64,000 nt of DNA from Rhodococcus sp. 14-2483-1-2 (lineage in GTDB: Bacteria > Actinomycetota > Actinomycetes > Mycobacteriales > Mycobacteriaceae), in the NCBI RefSeq assembly GCF_002259405.1, contig NZ_NPFW01000006.1, positions 178,468 to 242,467 of the forward strand, given 5' to 3'. This document shows positions 37,741 to 45,836 of the stretch, in pieces. Within the stretch, counting starts at the first letter, position 1, and each line of letters begins with the position of its first letter. A model generated the notes under the pieces. The model had not been told where the DNA came from. It saw nothing but the letters and a program-made list of their open reading frames with translations, and made no database searches. Made by a program: the position numbers and the translations under genes.

Positions 37741-38952
37741 GTGAGCAATCTTCAGGCCCAGGTCGTTGCCGGGGACAGGTCGTTTCGCGTCGAGGGATAC
37801 GAGCGCATCGAGTACGACCTGATCTACGTCGACGGCGTGTTCGCAATCGAGAACACCGAACTGGCCGACAGCTACCGACCGTACGGTCGCGCGCTGATGG
37901 TCGTCGACGAGTCTGTGCACGAAATCTACGGTGACCGGATCAGCGCGTACTTCGACCACTACGACATCGACCTGACGGTGGTTCCGGTTCACATCGCGGA
38001 GACCGCGAAGTCGCTGGAGACGTTCGAGCGCATCGTGGGAGAGTTCGATGCGTTCGGCCTGGTCCGCACCGAGCCGGTGCTTGTGGTCGGTGGCGGATTG
38101 ACCACGGACGTAGCAGGTTTCGCGTGCGCCAGCTACCGTCGCAACACCCCGTACATTCGCATTCCCACCACGCTGATCGGCCTGATCGACGCGAGTGTGT
38201 CCATCAAGGTGGCCGTCAATTACGGAAAGCACAAGAACCGCCTCGGTGCCTACCACGCGTCGCAGAAGGTGCTCTTGGACTTCTCGTTCCTCGGCACGCT
38301 GCCCGAGGATCAGGTGCGCAACGGCATGGCCGAGCTGATCAAGATCTCCGTCGTCGGCAATCTGGAGATCTTCGAGATGCTCGAACAGTACGGTCCCGAA
38401 TTGCTGCGAACCCGATTCGGTCATCTGGACGGAACAGCGGAATTGCGTTCGGTCGCAGACAGACTGACCTACTCGGCGATCGCGACGATGCTCGAACTCG
38501 AAGCCCCCAATCTCCACGAGATCGACCTCGATCGTGTCATCGCCTTCGGCCACACCTGGAGCCCGACTCTCGAGCTGACCCCGCCTGCACCGTTCTTCCA
38601 CGGCCACGCGATCAACATCGACATGGCGCTCTCGACGACCGTCGCCGAGCAGCGCGGGCACCTGTCCACGGCCGACCGCGACCGCGTACTCGGCGTGATG
38701 GCGAGTATCGGCCTGGCACTGGACAGCCCCTACCTGACACCCGAATTGCTCTCCGAGGCAACGGCATCGATCCTCAAGACTCGCGACGGTATTCTGCGGG
38801 CTGCGGTGCCGGATCCGATCGGTACGTGCCGCTTCCTCAACGACCTCGACCCAGCCGAGCTGGCCGATGTCCTGACGCTGCACAAGAAGATCTGCCTGGA
38901 CTTTCCGCGGGCAGGCGAAGGCCTCGACATGTTCACCGCGCCGACGCCGTGA
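37741..38952 (+). CDS. mysA: Sedoheptulose-7-phosphate cyclase, desmethyl-4-deoxygadusol synthase type (MysA)
   Basis: 403 residues from GTG 37741 with CAGGAG upstream. Dehydroquinate-synthase fold: NAD+ motif [22 protein letters not shown] (about 113-134), substrate region [21 protein letters not shown], zinc ligands Glu in GMAELIK (~196), His in [10 protein letters not shown] (~270) and His in FFHGHAI (~286). These segments match the desmethyl-4-deoxygadusol synthase (DDGS) branch better than 2-epi-5-epi-valiolone synthases, and the following O-methyltransferase, ATP-grasp and D-Ala-D-Ala-ligase-like genes agree. Converts sedoheptulose 7-phosphate to desmethyl-4-deoxygadusol, the MAA core. 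Stop overlaps mysB (GTGA). Confidence 0.92.
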   Translation: MSNLQAQVVAGDRSFRVEGYERIEYDLIYVDGVFAIENTELADSYRPYGRALMVVDESVHEIYGDRISAYFDHYDIDLTVVPVHIAETAKSLETFERIVGEFDAFGLVRTEPVLVVGGGLTTDVAGFACASYRRNTPYIRIPTTLIGLIDASVSIKVAVNYGKHKNRLGAYHASQKVLLDFSFLGTLPEDQVRNGMAELIKISVVGNLEIFEMLEQYGPELLRTRFGHLDGTAELRSVADRLTYSAIATMLELEAPNLHEIDLDRVIAFGHTWSPTLELTPPAPFFHGHAINIDMALSTTVAEQRGHLSTADRDRVLGVMASIGLALDSPYLTPELLSEATASILKTRDGILRAAVPDPIGTCRFLNDLDPAELADVLTLHKKICLDFPRAGEGLDMFTAPTP

Positions 38953-39749
38953 CGAAGGCCCCGCGACCGGTGACCCCGACGACCATTCTGGCGCGTGAGC
39001 TGAGCGAGATAGCAGATCTGCTCGCCGCCGGCGTCGGGGTCACCGACGAGCTGACCACCCGTGTTCATCGAGCCCGCGATCTCGCAGCGGGACTCGACCC
39101 GTACCTCGACACCTGCACCACCTCCCAATCCGCAGCACTGGCGACACTGGCGTCGCGGACCCGCACCGAGGACTGGAGATCACGTGACGTCGTCTCCGGC
39201 TCGGGGCCCCTGGAGATGGAAATGCTCTCCGGCCACGTGGAGGGACGCTTCCTTGCGTTCCTCGTGCACATGACCCGAGCAAAGCGAGTGCTCGAGATCG
39301 GTATGTTCACCGGCTACTCGGCTCTGGCGATGGCCGAGGCCCTGCCCGCGGGCGGCGAGGTGGTCGCGTGCGAGGTGGATCCGTTCGTGGCCGAGTTCGC
39401 GCAGTCCTGCTTCGCGGAATCACCTGCGGGCTCGTCCATCACGGTGGAGGTGGGGCCGGCACTGGACACCCTGCGCCGGTTGGACGGAACGTTCGATCTG
39501 GTCTTCGTGGACGCCGACAAGACCGGATACCGCGAATACGTGGAGCACTTGCTCGGTAGCGAGCTGCTGGCCGAGAACGCCGTGATCGCCGTCGACAACA
39601 CCCTGCTGCAGGGCGAGCCGTACAGCGAACAGCCCACCGAGAACGGCCGAGCCGTCGCCGAATTCAACGATTACGTGGCGAACGACCCCCGCGTGGAGCA
39701 GGTACTGCTTCCTCTGCGCGACGGCGTGACTCTGATCCGTCGAACATGA
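38949..39749 (+). CDS. mysB: O-methyltransferase making 4-deoxygadusol (MysB)
   Basis: 266 residues; GTG 38949 overlaps the mysA stop. Class I O-methyltransferase (CCoAOMT-like): SAM motif [22 protein letters not shown] (about 115-136), acidic loop VVACEVDP, metal/catalytic region [21 protein letters not shown] (about 180-200) and [16 protein letters not shown]-terminal ~60 residues are helical and specific to MysB-like enzymes. Methylates the core to 4-deoxygadusol. Stop overlaps mysC start (ATGA), so the pathway is translationally coupled. Confidence 0.9.
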   Translation: MTKAPRPVTPTTILARELSEIADLLAAGVGVTDELTTRVHRARDLAAGLDPYLDTCTTSQSAALATLASRTRTEDWRSRDVVSGSGPLEMEMLSGHVEGRFLAFLVHMTRAKRVLEIGMFTGYSALAMAEALPAGGEVVACEVDPFVAEFAQSCFAESPAGSSITVEVGPALDTLRRLDGTFDLVFVDADKTGYREYVEHLLGSELLAENAVIAVDNTLLQGEPYSEQPTENGRAVAEFNDYVANDPRVEQVLLPLRDGVTLIRRT

Positions 39750-41029
39750 TTCGTACGGTTGCCGCGCTGTTCGGCCTCGCAGTCACCCTTCCCGCCGATC
39801 TCGCGGCGGCCGGGGTGGCTGTCGTTCGCGGCGAACGGCCCGCCACGCGCCGATCCGATTCACCCAAGACTGTCCTGATCAGCGGCGGGAAGATGACCAA
39901 GGCCCTGCAGCTCGCGCGGTCTTTCCACCTCGCCGGGCATCGCGTCGTCCTGGTGGAATCGGCCAAGTACCGCTTCACCGGGCATCGGTTCTCCCGGGCG
40001 GTCGACCGATTTCACTGCGTACCCGAGCCGACCGAACCCGGTTACGCCCGAGCACTTCTGGATGTGGTGCTCCGCGAGGGCGTCGACGTCTTCGTCCCCG
40101 TAGCAAGTCCCGCTGCAAGCATTCACGATGCCGACGCACGGGCACTCCTCGATCCACACTGCGAGGTGGTTCACGGTGACGGCGATACGGTTCGCATGCT
40201 CGACGACAAGTCCCGATTCTCCGAACGCGCTGCAGCGCTCGGCTTGCGCGTTCCCGATTGGCGGCGCATCACCGATGTGAAACAGATCGAGGAGTTCGAC
40301 TTCCCACCGGGCCGCGAGTACATCCTCAAACGCATCTCCTACAACCCGGTCGGCCGAATGGACCTGACGCGGTTGACCCGCGACACGCCTGCCGACAACG
40401 TACGGTTCGCACGCGGTCTCGGGATCTCCGAGGACGATCCGTGGATTCTGCAGGAATTCATCGCCGGGCAGGAGTACTGCACCCACGGCACCGTCCGTGG
40501 AGGACGGCTGCAGGTGTACGGCTGCTGCGAATCGTCGGCGTTCCAGGTGAACTACGAGATGGTCGACAAGCCCGAGATACGTACCTGGGTCGAGAAGTTC
40601 GTCGCCGACCTCGGAGTCACCGGCCAGCTGTCGTTCGACTTCATCGAGGATGCGGACGGTGCCGTCCATGCGATCGAGTGCAATCCGCGCACCCATTCGG
40701 CGATCACCATGTTCTACGACCACCCCGACGTCGCTGCGGCGTACCTCGAGGACGGACACCCCGAGATCGTGCCGCTCTCCTCGGCCCGCCCGACCTACTG
40801 GATCTACCACGAGGTGTGGCGACTGCTCACCGAGGGCAACCGAAAGGCGCGCCTGGGCAGCATCTTCCGCGGCAAGGACGCCATCCTGACGGGATGGGAT
40901 CCAGTGCCGTACCTGCTGGTGCACCACCTCCAGATTCCGTCGCTGCTCGTGCGGAATCTGCTGGCACGACGCGGATGGTCTCGCATCGACTTCAACATCG
41001 GCAAGCTCGTGGAGAACGGAGGCGACTGA
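39746..41029 (+). CDS. mysC: ATP-grasp ligase, mycosporine-glycine synthase (MysC)
   Basis: 427 residues. N-terminal hydrophobic stretch (1-25) as in cyanobacterial MysC, then a pre-ATP-grasp domain (TVLISGGKMTKALQLARSFHLAGHRVVLVE) and an ATP-grasp domain (about 145-345): DDKSRFSERAAALGLRVPDW, YILKRISYNP (Lys), WILQEFIAGQEYCTHG, and the metal-binding GQLSFDFIEDADGAVHAIECNPRTHSAI with E-C-N. Activates 4-deoxygadusol with ATP and adds glycine to give mycosporine-glycine. Order and overlaps (mysB stop; mysD start 1-base overlap) as expected. Confidence 0.92.
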   Translation: MIRTVAALFGLAVTLPADLAAAGVAVVRGERPATRRSDSPKTVLISGGKMTKALQLARSFHLAGHRVVLVESAKYRFTGHRFSRAVDRFHCVPEPTEPGYARALLDVVLREGVDVFVPVASPAASIHDADARALLDPHCEVVHGDGDTVRMLDDKSRFSERAAALGLRVPDWRRITDVKQIEEFDFPPGREYILKRISYNPVGRMDLTRLTRDTPADNVRFARGLGISEDDPWILQEFIAGQEYCTHGTVRGGRLQVYGCCESSAFQVNYEMVDKPEIRTWVEKFVADLGVTGQLSFDFIEDADGAVHAIECNPRTHSAITMFYDHPDVAAAYLEDGHPEIVPLSSARPTYWIYHEVWRLLTEGNRKARLGSIFRGKDAILTGWDPVPYLLVHHLQIPSLLVRNLLARRGWSRIDFNIGKLVENGGD

Positions 41030-42051
41030 TGGCCCTGTCGGTCCTGGTTTTGGTCGGATCGTCGGTGGACGAGTTCCATTGCGATCTGTCCCGGGTGTAC
41101 GCGGGCGGATTCCTCGAGGCGCTCGGTGGTGATCCCGCCTACCGGTTCGAGGTGGCGTTCGTCTCCCCCGGTGGGCTCTGGAGCTTCCCCGGTGGCATCG
41201 ATGCCGCCAGTGTGGCTGCGGCGCACCAGATGCCGTTGGCGCAGGCGGTGGAGGTCATCTCGTCGTGGCATTTCGACGTCATGGTGCCGCAGATGTTCTG
41301 CCTACCCGGCATGACGACATACCGCAGCCTGTTCGATCTGTTGGGTGTGCCGTACGTGGGCAACGGTCCGGACGTGATGGCGATGACGGCCGACAAGGCC
41401 CGTGCCCGAGCCGTCGTCGCGGCGGCCGGAGTCGCCGTTCCCGCCGGTGTCGTGGTGCGCTGCGGCGACGACATCGACGTCGATCTGCCGGTGGTCGTCA
41501 AGCCCGTGGACTCGGACAATTCGATGGGCGTCACGCTCGTTCGCGAATCCGACCGTCTGGCAACCGCAGTGAGCGAGGCGTTGACGTACTCGTCTGCGGC
41601 ACTGGTGGAGTCGTACGTCCCGTTGGGCCGCGAAGTCCGCTGCGGCATCGTCGAACGCGACGGTGAGCTGATCTGCCTACCGCTCGAGGAGTATGCCGTC
41701 GAGTCGATTCGTACCAGCGCCGACAAGTTGAATCGCACGTCGGACGGGGATCTGTATCTCGTCGCGAAGGAACAGACCAAGGCGTGGATGGTCGACGTCT
41801 CCGATCCGATCACCGAGAAGGTCTGGGCGGCAGCACGATCGTGCTATCGATCGCTCGGCTGCCGACACTACGGTCTCTTCGACTTCCGGATCGACCCCGA
41901 CGGTAGACCGTGGTTTCTCGAGGCCGGCCTGTACTGCTCGTACTCACCGTCGAGCGTGCTGGCGGTGATGGCCTCGGCGGCAGGCATCGCCGTGGACGAA
42001 CTGTTCGCACGATCGCTCGACGAACTGTCGGTGAAGGAGATGTCCTCGTGA
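41029..42051 (+). CDS. mysD: D-Ala-D-Ala ligase-like MAA ligase (MysD)
   Basis: 340 residues; ATG 41029 shares one base with the mysC stop (TGATG). ATP-grasp of the D-Ala-D-Ala ligase fold. Characteristic MysD segments: GLWSFPGGID, VMVPQMFCLPGMTTYRSLFDLL, VPYVGNGPDVMAMTADKARA, VVVKPVDSDNSMGVTLVRES, ALVESYVPLGREVRCGIVERDGELICLPLEEY, and C-terminal FDFRIDPDGRPWFLEAGLYCSYSPSSV. Condenses mycosporine-glycine with a second amino acid (Ser, Thr, Ala or other) to give a disubstituted, imine-type MAA such as shinorine; the amino acid cannot be predicted here. Stop overlaps the dioxygenase start (GTGA). Confidence 0.92.
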   Translation: MALSVLVLVGSSVDEFHCDLSRVYAGGFLEALGGDPAYRFEVAFVSPGGLWSFPGGIDAASVAAAHQMPLAQAVEVISSWHFDVMVPQMFCLPGMTTYRSLFDLLGVPYVGNGPDVMAMTADKARARAVVAAAGVAVPAGVVVRCGDDIDVDLPVVVKPVDSDNSMGVTLVRESDRLATAVSEALTYSSAALVESYVPLGREVRCGIVERDGELICLPLEEYAVESIRTSADKLNRTSDGDLYLVAKEQTKAWMVDVSDPITEKVWAAARSCYRSLGCRHYGLFDFRIDPDGRPWFLEAGLYCSYSPSSVLAVMASAAGIAVDELFARSLDELSVKEMSS

Positions 42052-42800
42052 CGCTGGGAATCGAGATCGACGAAGTGGACCTGAGCTCCACCGCGATCGA
42101 AGAACTGCGAACGTTGTTGGCCGAACACGGCGTGCTGATTCTGCGGAAGCAGCCCCTGGACGACGCACGCTTCCTGGCGTTCCTCCGACGGTTCGGCGAC
42201 ATGATGTTCACCGAGGGCGAGACGCCCGTGCCGGGCTTTCCCGATCTGAACGTCATCAGTAACGTCGGCCGAACCACACCGCCGAAATCGACCTTCCACG
42301 TGGACACCACGTACGTGGCGAATCCGCCTGCCTACACCGCATTACGCGCGGTCGAAGTACCGGAGTCGGGTGGCAGCACGTTGTTCAGCGACCAGTACGC
42401 GGCGTACGACACCTTGCCTGCCGACCGCAAAGCGGACCTGGCCGGAAGAACGGTGACGCACCGAGTCACCGGGGTGGCGTCGGACACCGATTCCTGTGCC
42501 GAACATCCCTTGTTCGCAGTGCATCCCGTGTCCGGCCGCACCGCATTGGCGTTGTCGGCACCCGCCCGGTGCGTGGCGATCAGCGGAATGTCCACCGAGC
42601 AGGCGCACGAGACCGTGCGATACCTGTTCGAGCACTCCACTCGCGAGACGAACCTGCTGACGCACTCGTGGGCACCGGACGATGTGGTGATGTGGGACAA
42701 CCGATGTGTGATGCATCGAGCCGATCACAGCGCAGTGTCGGGAAACAGGGTGATGCACCGTGGAATGGTCGCGAATGGGAAACCTGCGTCGGTTGTGTGA
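42048..42800 (+). CDS. TauD/TfdA-family Fe(II)/2-oxoglutarate dioxygenase in the MAA operon
   Basis: 250 residues from GTG 42048 (GGAG upstream), overlapping mysD by 4 bases. Jelly-roll dioxygenase with the facial triad visible: His84 and Asp86 in STFHVDTTYV, and His223 in WDNRCVMHRADHS; 2-oxoglutarate Arg in NRVMHRGM (Arg234/238). Slightly short for TauD (about 280), lacking some N-terminal sequence. The known MAA dioxygenase MysH, which forms palythines, belongs to the phytanoyl-CoA dioxygenase family; a TauD-type enzyme coupled to mysD is a different solution and likely tailors the MAA (hydroxylation, demethylation or decarboxylation). The reaction is inference from position. Confidence 0.85.
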   Translation: MTLGIEIDEVDLSSTAIEELRTLLAEHGVLILRKQPLDDARFLAFLRRFGDMMFTEGETPVPGFPDLNVISNVGRTTPPKSTFHVDTTYVANPPAYTALRAVEVPESGGSTLFSDQYAAYDTLPADRKADLAGRTVTHRVTGVASDTDSCAEHPLFAVHPVSGRTALALSAPARCVAISGMSTEQAHETVRYLFEHSTRETNLLTHSWAPDDVVMWDNRCVMHRADHSAVSGNRVMHRGMVANGKPASVV

Positions 42801-42850
42801 CCGACAACTCAAAGTCTTGCCGGTTCGCTTCAGGTCAGGAGAATCGAGTC

Positions 42851-43576
42851 ATGACTTCCCCATTGACGATCAGCCGGGAGACAGCCGTCGGTGCCGAAGC
42901 TCGTCTGTCCTGGATTCTGTCCGGACTCGCGGGGATGGTGGGTGCAGTCGCCTTCCTGCATTCCGCCGGCTACTTCGTGACCTTCATGACCGGCAACACC
43001 GAACGTGCTGTGGTCGGGCACTTCGGGCACCCCGAGGGCAAGGAGGTCACCCCGGGGGCCTCACCGATCGCGGCTCTCTCGCTCATGGGGTCTTTTCTGG
43101 CCGGCGTGATCGTCTCGTCGATCTGTCGGCGTCGCTACTGGTCCAACCACCCACACGGAGCAACGGTGCTGACCACGATCGCGCTCGCCGGAGCGGGAGC
43201 GATCGACATCGCCATATCCGGATGGTCGTCGGCCACCGTGAACTTCTACCCGATTCTGCTGGTGGCCTTCGCACTCGGTGCACTGAACACCGCGTTCACG
43301 AAGAAGGAGGAGACCTACATTCCCCTGAGCTATGTCACCGGCACCATGGTCAAACTCGGCCAGGGTATCGAGCGGCACATGTTCGGCGGCGGGACGCGCT
43401 ACGACTGGCTCTGCTACACAGCCCTTCTCGGATCCTTCGCATTGGGTGGTGCGATCGGTGCCTTCATCGGCGTCGTCATCACCGGCCCGCAGGTACTGCT
43501 CCTCACCGCCCTGATCAGCTTGGGCGCGACGATCTTCACCTTCACCCACACCGAGCGTCGCACGTTGCTGGGGTGA
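42851..43576 (+). CDS. YoaK/DUF1275 integral membrane protein, possible MAA exporter
   Basis: 241 residues from ATG 42851 (CAGGAG upstream). Six to seven membrane segments; DUF1275 features: GMVGAVAFLHSAGYFVTFMTGNTERAV near the N-terminus and NTAFTKKEETYIPLSYVTGTMVKLGQGIE in the middle, a repeat of the T-G-(N/T) motif. Function of the family is poorly known; it is sometimes proposed to transport small molecules. It follows the dioxygenase by 50 bp in the same direction and is probably co-transcribed, so export of the MAA is a reasonable but unproven guess. Confidence 0.82.
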   Translation: MTSPLTISRETAVGAEARLSWILSGLAGMVGAVAFLHSAGYFVTFMTGNTERAVVGHFGHPEGKEVTPGASPIAALSLMGSFLAGVIVSSICRRRYWSNHPHGATVLTTIALAGAGAIDIAISGWSSATVNFYPILLVAFALGALNTAFTKKEETYIPLSYVTGTMVKLGQGIERHMFGGGTRYDWLCYTALLGSFALGGAIGAFIGVVITGPQVLLLTALISLGATIFTFTHTERRTLLG

Positions 43577-43591
43577 AGCCACCGATCCGGT

Positions 43592-44206
43592 TCAGCCCTC
43601 GACCAGCGGCGAGGCCACGACGATCTTGCGCAACATCTGCTCCGTGAAGCTCGAGGACAGGCGCGATCCGATCAGCACTTGCCGCTGCACCAGACCTTCG
43701 ATCATCACCACGAGGGTTTCGGCGTCGGACGGTGGATCCTCGGAGTCCAGCGAGGCGACGATCCACTGGGTGTACGTGACGAATGCTGCCCGCTGACTGT
43801 CGAACAACTCGCGGATCTCGTCGTCGTGCTGCGCCTCGCCGAGCATGATGTGGCGAGCGATCACCCGTTTGACGGCATCTCCCGACGTCATGGCGTCGAT
43901 GAAATCGATGATGCGGGACACCACGACATCGGCGGTGAGTGGTTTGACGTCGACCAGGCTGCCGAACGTCGCTCCGGCCACCTCGAAGTCGCGGACGAAC
44001 AATTGGCCGAGAGCCAGGTGAAGCAGCCGACTCCGGGTGGGCGCGTGGTAGTTCACCGACCCGGGACCGAGTCCTGCTGCCGCGTCCACTGCCCGGTGCG
44101 TCAAGCCGCGGAGCCCTTGGGTGGCGAGCACCTCGATAGCGGCGGTGGCGATCTCGTCGCGCCGACGCACTCTCGACTCATCGTCCTTGGGGTGTGCCGG
44201 ACTCAT
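43592..44206 (-). CDS. TetR-family regulator
   Basis: 204 residues from ATG 44206. N-terminal HTH: RRDEIATAAIEVLATQGLRGLTHRAVDAAAGLGPGSVNYHAPTRSRLL, followed by an all-helical ligand domain. Divergent from the PhlG-like hydrolase with an 80-bp gap containing a CTCAAC-GAAT-GTTGAG palindrome, so most likely its repressor; PhlG genes elsewhere are controlled by TetR proteins (PhlF/PhlH). Convergent with the YoaK gene at the end of the MAA operon (15 bp apart), so control of the MAA promoter is possible but less likely. Confidence 0.86.
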   Translation of the reverse strand: MSPAHPKDDESRVRRRDEIATAAIEVLATQGLRGLTHRAVDAAAGLGPGSVNYHAPTRSRLLHLALGQLFVRDFEVAGATFGSLVDVKPLTADVVVSRIIDFIDAMTSGDAVKRVIARHIMLGEAQHDDEIRELFDSQRAAFVTYTQWIVASLDSEDPPSDAETLVVMIEGLVQRQVLIGSRLSSSFTEQMLRKIVVASPLVEG

Positions 44207-44230
44207 ACCGCGCAGTGTAGTGCCAGGCCA

Positions 44231-44274
44231 TTGACATCCGCCGATTCCTGGCCCTAGCCTCAACGAATGTTGAG
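44231..44274 (+). promoter_or_regulatory. Promoter with TetR-type operator for the PhlG-like gene
   Basis: TTGACA (44231-44236), 18-base spacer, TAGCCT (44255-44260) as -35/-10; CTCAAC-GAAT-GTTGAG (44259-44274) overlaps the end of the -10 and presumed start site. Twelve bases further is the ATG at 44287. Confidence 0.55.
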
Positions 44275-44286
44275 CAGGGTGGGGAC

Positions 44287-45219
44287 ATGAGCCGGGGGCC
44301 TTCCAGACGCCAGATCATGATCGGAGCGGCCGCCGCGGCCACCATCGCCGTGGTCGGCCCGGTAGCCAGGGCAGCAGCGGTGCCGGCGACCGGTTCGAGC
44401 GACGAGTGCGGCGAGCGCTATCAGGGCTATCGCGACGCCGATCGACATCTGCCGTACGCCCGATACATGGCGCAGCGAACGACGCCGGCACCGGCCGTCG
44501 TCGCGGACACCTGTGCGGGCCCCGCGCTCGCGCCCGAGTCGATTCCCGGATTCGATTCGATCACAACCGATCTCGCGCCCACCGGCTACTCCACGATCGA
44601 AACCGGATACGGTCGACGCGCCGACGGAGTGACGTTCGTGGCGGTCCGCACCGCGATGCCGCGCGTGACCGCGGCGATGTGGGACTGGTGGTTCGGCTGG
44701 CATTCCACCGAGGCCGCCCGCTACAAGTTGTGGCACCCGGATGCCCACCTGTACGCCGCTCTCGCGGAGGATCGGACAGCACTCGACATACCCGACAAGG
44801 CCAAGTACGTCGGCAACACGACGTTCGTGGACGAGTACGTCGGGCCGAAGCTGCAGCAGCTGGGTATCGCTTTTCGCGATCCGATTGCGCACGGCTTCGA
44901 CGTTCCCGAAGATCAGACGATCGTCTTCGGCCGAGTGGGCAGCTCCATAGCACCGGTGGACCTGGGCTGGCTGGCCCACCAGGTACGCCCCGTCGACGGC
45001 GGTGCCGAGATGCGTAGCCGCTTCTTTCTGAACCTGCGAGGGCTGCACGTACCGGACGTCAAGCAGGCCGCGTGCGCCGTCCGCCGTGGGGCGTCGGTGG
45101 ACCCGACGGACCTGGTTCTCGGACTCGACCTCGCCCGAGATCTCTTGCTGCACTGCGGACAGGAAATGAACCACCTCGCCGGTTTCCTACCGGAGCTGTA
45201 CGAGGAGTTCGGGGGCTGA
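44287..45219 (+). CDS. DAPG hydrolase (PhlG)-family protein with Tat signal
   Basis: 310 residues. Begins with a twin-arginine signal: SRRQIMIG then an Ala-rich hydrophobic stretch ending near VARAAAV (residue ~28-32). The mature part matches the PhlG (2,4-diacetylphloroglucinol hydrolase) zinc-enzyme family: AAMWDWWFGWHSTEAARYKLWHPDAH, EYVGPKLQQLGIAF, and LLHCGQEMNHLAGFLPELYEEF carry the His/Glu ligands. PhlG cleaves a C-C bond of DAPG using zinc. Classical PhlG is cytoplasmic; export of a folded metalloenzyme is unusual. Neighbouring TetR gene suggests induction by a phenolic ligand. Confidence 0.78.
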   Translation: MSRGPSRRQIMIGAAAAATIAVVGPVARAAAVPATGSSDECGERYQGYRDADRHLPYARYMAQRTTPAPAVVADTCAGPALAPESIPGFDSITTDLAPTGYSTIETGYGRRADGVTFVAVRTAMPRVTAAMWDWWFGWHSTEAARYKLWHPDAHLYAALAEDRTALDIPDKAKYVGNTTFVDEYVGPKLQQLGIAFRDPIAHGFDVPEDQTIVFGRVGSSIAPVDLGWLAHQVRPVDGGAEMRSRFFLNLRGLHVPDVKQAACAVRRGASVDPTDLVLGLDLARDLLLHCGQEMNHLAGFLPELYEEFGG

Positions 45220-45232
45220 TCGTTCTCGGCGG

Positions 45233-45808
45233 CTAGTGGCCGAAGAATACTTTCGCCAGCACGATGAGCGCGGCGACCGCGGCAGTGGCCAACCCACCCA
45301 GAATCGCGCGGAAGGTCAACGGGTTGCCACGAATTCGTTCAGTGACCAGCTGGATCGTGGCCATGCGCACCACGATGACGCCACCGGCCAGCAGTTCCGA
45401 CCACTGCCCAGGAAGCACCGACAACCAACCGAGTGCCAACATCAGCGCGGGGATGGTGCCGGAGCTCAGGATGGGCACGGCGTCGCGCAGTTCCTCGAAG
45501 GCCTTGAACGTGCGCTGCTCGTCGGTCGCATCACCGTGCGCTTCGGGAATCTGACTGCTTGCGACGAAATCCGCGAACACGTGCGCCAGGAACGTCGTCA
45601 CCGCAGTGGCCAGAACCAGAACAGCGGCCGTTCCGTGTTCGATCGAGCTGGGCGTCGATGCAGCGACCGCTGCGAGGACCAGGATGTTTCCGTAGACGTA
45701 GGCGGACAGCCTCCTGGCCGCCCGCGCCGGCTCCAGCGGGCCGTCGGCGCGGGTGACCAATCGGCGATACAGCCGTGTTCTGCGAATACGGGGTTCTGCG
45801 TCGCTCAT
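45233..45808 (-). CDS. Four-helix integral membrane protein of unknown function
   Basis: 191 residues from ATG 45808. A basic N-terminal tail (IRRTRLYRRLVTR), then four hydrophobic segments: ~35-55, ~62-82 (VLATAVTTFLAHVFADFV), ~115-135 and ~165-188 (ILGGLATAAVAALIVLAKVFFG). Conserved-looking polar residues inside segment two (H, D) hint at function, but I do not recognise the family. Its stop lies 14 bp from the stop of the PhlG-like gene; convergent. Confidence 0.72.
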   Translation of the reverse strand: MSDAEPRIRRTRLYRRLVTRADGPLEPARAARRLSAYVYGNILVLAAVAASTPSSIEHGTAAVLVLATAVTTFLAHVFADFVASSQIPEAHGDATDEQRTFKAFEELRDAVPILSSGTIPALMLALGWLSVLPGQWSELLAGGVIVVRMATIQLVTERIRGNPLTFRAILGGLATAAVAALIVLAKVFFGH

Positions 45809-45836
45809 GCAGGAGATCGTTGCACGGTGGGCGAGA

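Noticed and set aside
37741..38952. 2-epi-5-epi-valiolone synthase (aminocyclitol pathway) as identity of the cyclase
   Set aside because: Motifs around [17 protein letters not shown] and GHTWSPTLE, and the mysB-mysC-mysD neighbours, fit the DDGS/MAA branch; no aminotransferase or glycosyl genes of a C7N pathway are present.
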